The notes under the pieces: generated by a model
The model's input: the letters and a program-made list of their open reading frames with translations, nothing else
Told to the model about the DNA's origin: nothing
Databases searched by the model: none
Part shown: positions 61,259 through 64,000 of the stretch, piece by piece
Layout: every line of letters starts with the position of its first letter
Position numbering within the stretch: position 1 is the stretch's first letter
Program-made: the position numbers and the translations under genes
Assembly (NCBI GenBank): GCA_029834535.1
Contig: JAQMWT010000356.1
Coordinates: forward strand, 62,001 to 126,000
From: Chrysophaeum taylorii
Taxonomy: Eukaryota; Sar; Pelagophyceae; Pelagomonadales; Pelagomonadaceae
Length of the DNA stretch: 64,000 bases
Reading direction: 5' to 3'

Positions 61259-62310
61259 TTCTGAGCGTTGTTGCTGCGCGTCGCGGCGGGCGCGCTCTAT
61301 TTCACGTAGGACTTGCTCGATCTATTTCACGTAGGACTTGCTCGATCTGCGACTGGTACATCTCGAATCGTTCGTTGATGGTCTGCAGAATCTCGGGGTC
61401 GGTATCAAATCGACGATCTGTCGCAGCTCTCGTATTCGCGGATGGTGGCCTAGGAGGTGCACTCTCCTCTGGAGCACGCACCGCAGTAGAAAATCCAGGT
61501 CCGCTCGAAATGACTCCGTAGCATTCATCGCACGTTCGTAGGGTCGCGCGTACGGGAACGTCGGCTCACCCGGTCTTGAGGTTGCGTCTGGCGCAACCGT
61601 AGCTCCCCCTTCGCCGGCGCGTGGATCCGGAAGGATGACCACGCTTGGGGGGCTGTCGAGGCTATCAGATGATCTTGCCTCTCTTCTGATGCCGCTTTCC
61701 TCGGCTTCCGGCCGTTAAAAGGGCGTGCTGAACGGTGTTCTTCCAATGGACGAAAAATGGAGTCTCTGCACTGAATCGTTGCAGACGCTCCTGTGCGTCC
61801 CGAAACCACTGCGGTCGTTCTGTCATTGGCCCTTCTACCATGACCGCGCTTTGCCCGGATAATAGGATTAATCCGAACGCTGACAGCTCGCTTGTTGTAC
61901 TCTTTCCGTCAGACGACAAGATGCCGGCAGCCGTCTGACTGCGCGCCGTACCGGTGCGCTGGACTCACGAAGTTTTTGCCTTGCGCGTGAAGGCTATGGA
62001 CGGCCTTCCCGGTGCTGTCGCTCGCCGTCAGGGAGGTGGTCTGCCTCGCGCGAGCTAGGTTAGGTCTTACTCTTTCTTTGCCTGGTTAGGTCTTACGATG
62101 TTTTGCCTGGTTGAGTCGTAGTGACTCCGCTCCCCGTTCGATCCGAATCACGTAAAATGAACCCTGCAGCGGTACCCGTGATCCCCTGGATCTTCACCCT
62201 CAAATGCGTCGGCTTCGCACTCACTCGACCGTTACGAACCGACTCGCCGCCGAAAAACAGGAGATCGATAGTCCGGGAGTTGGACTATCGATTCCCGTTT
62301 ATGAGACCAC

Positions 62311-62642
62311 TGTAGCGGTTTTCTCAGATACCCGCCCCTCTTGGCCGGGCCAGAGGCCTCAACAACCCTCTCTCCCAACCCGCACCGCGGGTGAAACCAC
62401 CACACGCCCGATCTCAGCGTAAACACTCACGCCATCTCAAAATCGGACAATCAAAATGAGGGTAATAACAACAAGAAGACAGCAAGAAAGCAATACAAAT
62501 GCCTTGTACATTGGGTTCAGTGCAAGCGCAGGTAAGGGTGTCAATGCGACACCCCCCCCATAATCGCAAGATCAGCGCCAGGTCAACAACCAGGTAAGTC
62601 AGGTGGCAGGAGGCAAGTGGGGGGATGGGCGTTACTGCCACA
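62311..62642 (-). repeat. 5' LTR of the gypsy-type element
   Basis: 332 bp, partner of 55503-55833; the internal region begins at its left side with gTGGTCTCATAAACGGG on the minus strand. Confidence 0.9.
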
Positions 62643-62747
62643 GCACCTGCAGGCACCTCGCCTCTCCGTAAATCTAAAGGGCAGCAGCATAAGTCCGAGC
62701 GCGCGGGCGGGCGGGCGGCTTATGGTAGTGACGAAAATGGAGGGAAC
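62643..62747. other. Junction between gypsy LTR and duplicated host segment
   Basis: 105 bp including a GGGC run (about 62703-62715); similarity to the 3' flank of the secreted-protein gene begins near 62700 (gcgcg...ggctt..atggtagtgac). Confidence 0.4.
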
Positions 62748-63416
62748 TTAGTTGCCGTATGTGATAGTCGGGTAGATGTCCGGGATGAGGGCGCTGGTCT
62801 GGGCGGGGTCGAGTGGGCCCGTGTAGTTAATGGCGTCGTAGTCGTAGGTGACGATGCGCACGAGAATGAGGGGAAACTGGTTGTCGTTGGCCCATCGGAT
62901 TGTGTTGTTGGAAACTGGCCCGGTGTAAGAAGCGCTAGCCGCGGTTAGGACGTAGGAACCGTCCGGCTGGATGAAATCGTAGAAGGGCAGCGCGTCTTCG
63001 GTAGCCGTGGTGTTCTGGTTGACGGCGATGAAATCGAAGAAGGGCCGAACGCCGGTAATATTGAAGGTGCCCGTGATGGTGGCGACCTGGCCGGAGCCGA
63101 CAATGGAGAAGAGGTAGACATGGGACGGGTCGGAGAAGAGGGAGCTGGTGTCGCCGGGCAGCGCAAATTGAGTGGGCTCGGCCGAGGTCACGGTCGCGCT
63201 GGAGGCGGCGATAATGTCCTGAAAAAAAACCTCGACACGGTGGGAGAGGATTGTGCGGAGTGTCGTCGAGAGGGGCGGGACGGCGAAGGATAAGAACTTA
63301 TACTTCTTCGTCACTTTGAAGAGGTTTGCTTCGAGGTCAGAATCCGAAAAAATCTTGGGATCGAGATAGTAGCGCTGGAGGACGAATTTGATCGAGTCGT
63401 TGGTCGCGACGTCCAT
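62748..63416 (-). pseudogene. Truncated duplicate of the secreted-protein gene (exon 2 only)
   Basis: 222 codons from MDVATNDSIKF, more than 90% alike to exon 2 at 53271-53945, including stop and 3' flank. The match ends at the ATG codon, 6 bp inside the exon 2 start; exon 1, the signal peptide and the intron are absent, so the product could not enter the secretory pathway. Changes cluster near the new N-terminus (for example KYKFLS in place of IEEFTS). The frame remains open, so the duplication is recent or retains some use. Confidence 0.75.
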
Positions 63417-63418
63417 TT

Positions 63419-64000
63419 GTCGTCGTCGCAGAAAACGGCGGCTTGTCTCGCACCCTGGACGGGAAGTCCCTGGACGAGGCTCTGAGCATCGTCGCGGCGG
63501 CCCACGTCCTCAAAAAGGCTGGACCCGGACATCAATCGCCCACGTTCTACACGTGCAGCTGCCCCAAATTCTGGCACTATTACAAGTGCAAGCACGTTCT
63601 CGCTCTCACAATCCGCCTCAAGCACGCTCAAGTCTCAGAAAACACAATTATCCTGCCCTTCCGCAAGCGCGGCCGTGGTCGCGGTGCCAAAGCGCACGGC
63701 GGAGAGGCGTTGAGCGCGAAGCCTGCTCGACAGCGGCCGCGGCCGCGGCCGCAACTAAGCGCGCTGCCATTCCAGGCTCGGCTGCCACCCCACCCCACAC
63801 CACACCACCCCACCCCACCCCACACCACACCACACCACACCACCCCACACCACACCACACCACACCACACCACACCACACCACACCACACCACACGACCT
63901 CTGTGCGCGTGCCCACACACCACACCAAAACCTTCAAGCACCCGCACCGCCACCACTGTGCGCGTCCCAATTTCTAGAGCGGTTTCAAGCGAGTCAGGGC
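63419..64000 (+). CDS. Partial SWIM zinc-finger frame (incomplete at both ends)
   Basis: Open from the duplication junction to the window end, no start codon seen and no stop. Early part reads SLDEALSIVAAAHVLKKAG followed by a SWIM zinc finger, YTCSCPKFWHYYKCKHVLAL (C-x-C...C-x-H). SWIM fingers occur at the C-terminal side of MULE transposases and in some host regulators. After a basic FRKRGRGRGAK segment the frame runs through a CCACA repeat encoding His/Thr/Pro, and ends in LCASQFLERFQASQG at the edge. The 5' part of this gene was presumably replaced by the duplicated secreted-gene segment. Confidence 0.5.
63783..63897 (+). repeat. CCACA/CCCCA pentamer tandem repeat
   Basis: More than 20 pentamer units; in the plus frame gives His/Thr/Pro repeats, on the minus strand CGVVW repeats. 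Strong strand asymmetry. Confidence 0.9.

Larger units (their letters stand above)
55503..62642 (-). mobile_element. Ty3/gypsy-type LTR retroelement with a captured cytosine-C5 DNA methyltransferase
   Basis: 7.1 kb, flanked by 331/332-bp LTRs (55503-55833, 62311-62642) starting TGTGG and ending CTACA in element orientation and about 93% alike by eye, so moderately old. No target duplication seen. Parts in element order: 5' LTR; gag-like region (about 61.3-61.9 kb); an open frame 61258-59744 with a coiled N-terminus and a C5 methyltransferase; reverse transcriptase (about 58.2-59.2 kb, AYIDDTLAGH); RNase H (about 57.65-58.15 kb, RTDASAHGLGAYL); integrase (about 56.1-57.4 kb) with HHCC (H..H..CIIC), the DDE core (VTDNGNEF) and a GPY-like module (WRGPYIVTRRI); 3' LTR. 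It looks broken, with a handful of breaks. TGG next to the 5' LTR could start a primer-binding site. Confidence 0.9.

Noticed and set aside
55503-62642. Target-site duplication for the gypsy-type element
   Set aside because: The five bases on each side (tgcgc, gcacc) differ; no duplication can be claimed.
63783-63897. Telomere-like array
   Set aside because: The CCACA pentamer is not a known telomere unit, it is interrupted by CCCCA units, and it lies inside an open frame.

Overview
The window looks like nuclear DNA of a single-celled eukaryotic alga with a secondary red-type plastid, most likely a stramenopile; a haptophyte is not excluded. The evidence is: a bipartite plastid presequence with an ASAFAP-like motif (ATAWAP, gene at 20541-21107); an intraflagellar-transport dynein chain, so the organism builds cilia; a formin with PH and CCDC53-like repeats; an SPX-EXS phosphate transporter; an Iojap/RsfS ribosome-silencing factor; rare, very short GT-AG introns; and many eukaryotic retrotransposons. 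I cannot name the species.

Layout. (1) 1-15.3 kb is a transposon graveyard: a LINE reverse-transcriptase piece fused to a hAT scrap, a Ty1/copia RNase H piece, then a pol-less LTR element (4393-14334, TSD ATCAC) whose 3' LTR was later hit by a hAT transposon (11319-14200, 18-bp TIRs, 8-bp TSD), then a retroposon-like stretch ending in (GTAA)5. (2) 15.3-34.5 kb is a dense, GC-rich host gene island: dynein-2 light intermediate chain, a PrsW-like membrane protein, RsfS/Iojap, a class III aminotransferase, a plastid protein, a small secreted protein, a formin, a xanthine phosphoribosyltransferase, a WW protein, GMP synthase and an SPX-EXS transporter. Spacing is extreme: 10 nt between two co-directional genes, 4 nt between two convergent stops, and one pair of convergent stops sharing a TTAA. 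(3) 34.6-45.8 kb is an 11-kb composite of copia-type fossils in both orientations, framed by an 86-bp exact direct repeat. (4) 45.8-54.3 kb is host sequence again: a candidate spliced gene, an O-fucosyltransferase-like protein, an RCC1-repeat protein and a secreted protein with a 37-nt intron. (5) 55.5-62.6 kb is a Ty3/gypsy-type LTR element, read on the minus strand, that carries a cytosine-C5 DNA methyltransferase domain with its signature motifs. A truncated duplicate of the secreted-protein gene and an incomplete SWIM zinc-finger frame close the window.

How genes relate. The xanthine phosphoribosyltransferase (makes XMP) and GMP synthase (uses XMP) lie 1.6 kb apart on the same strand, a purine-salvage pair. 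Two near-identical ~135-bp elements with conserved hairpins sit between co-directional host genes at 18.6 and 49.8 kb. The most notable items are the methyltransferase-bearing gypsy element and this structured repeat pair.
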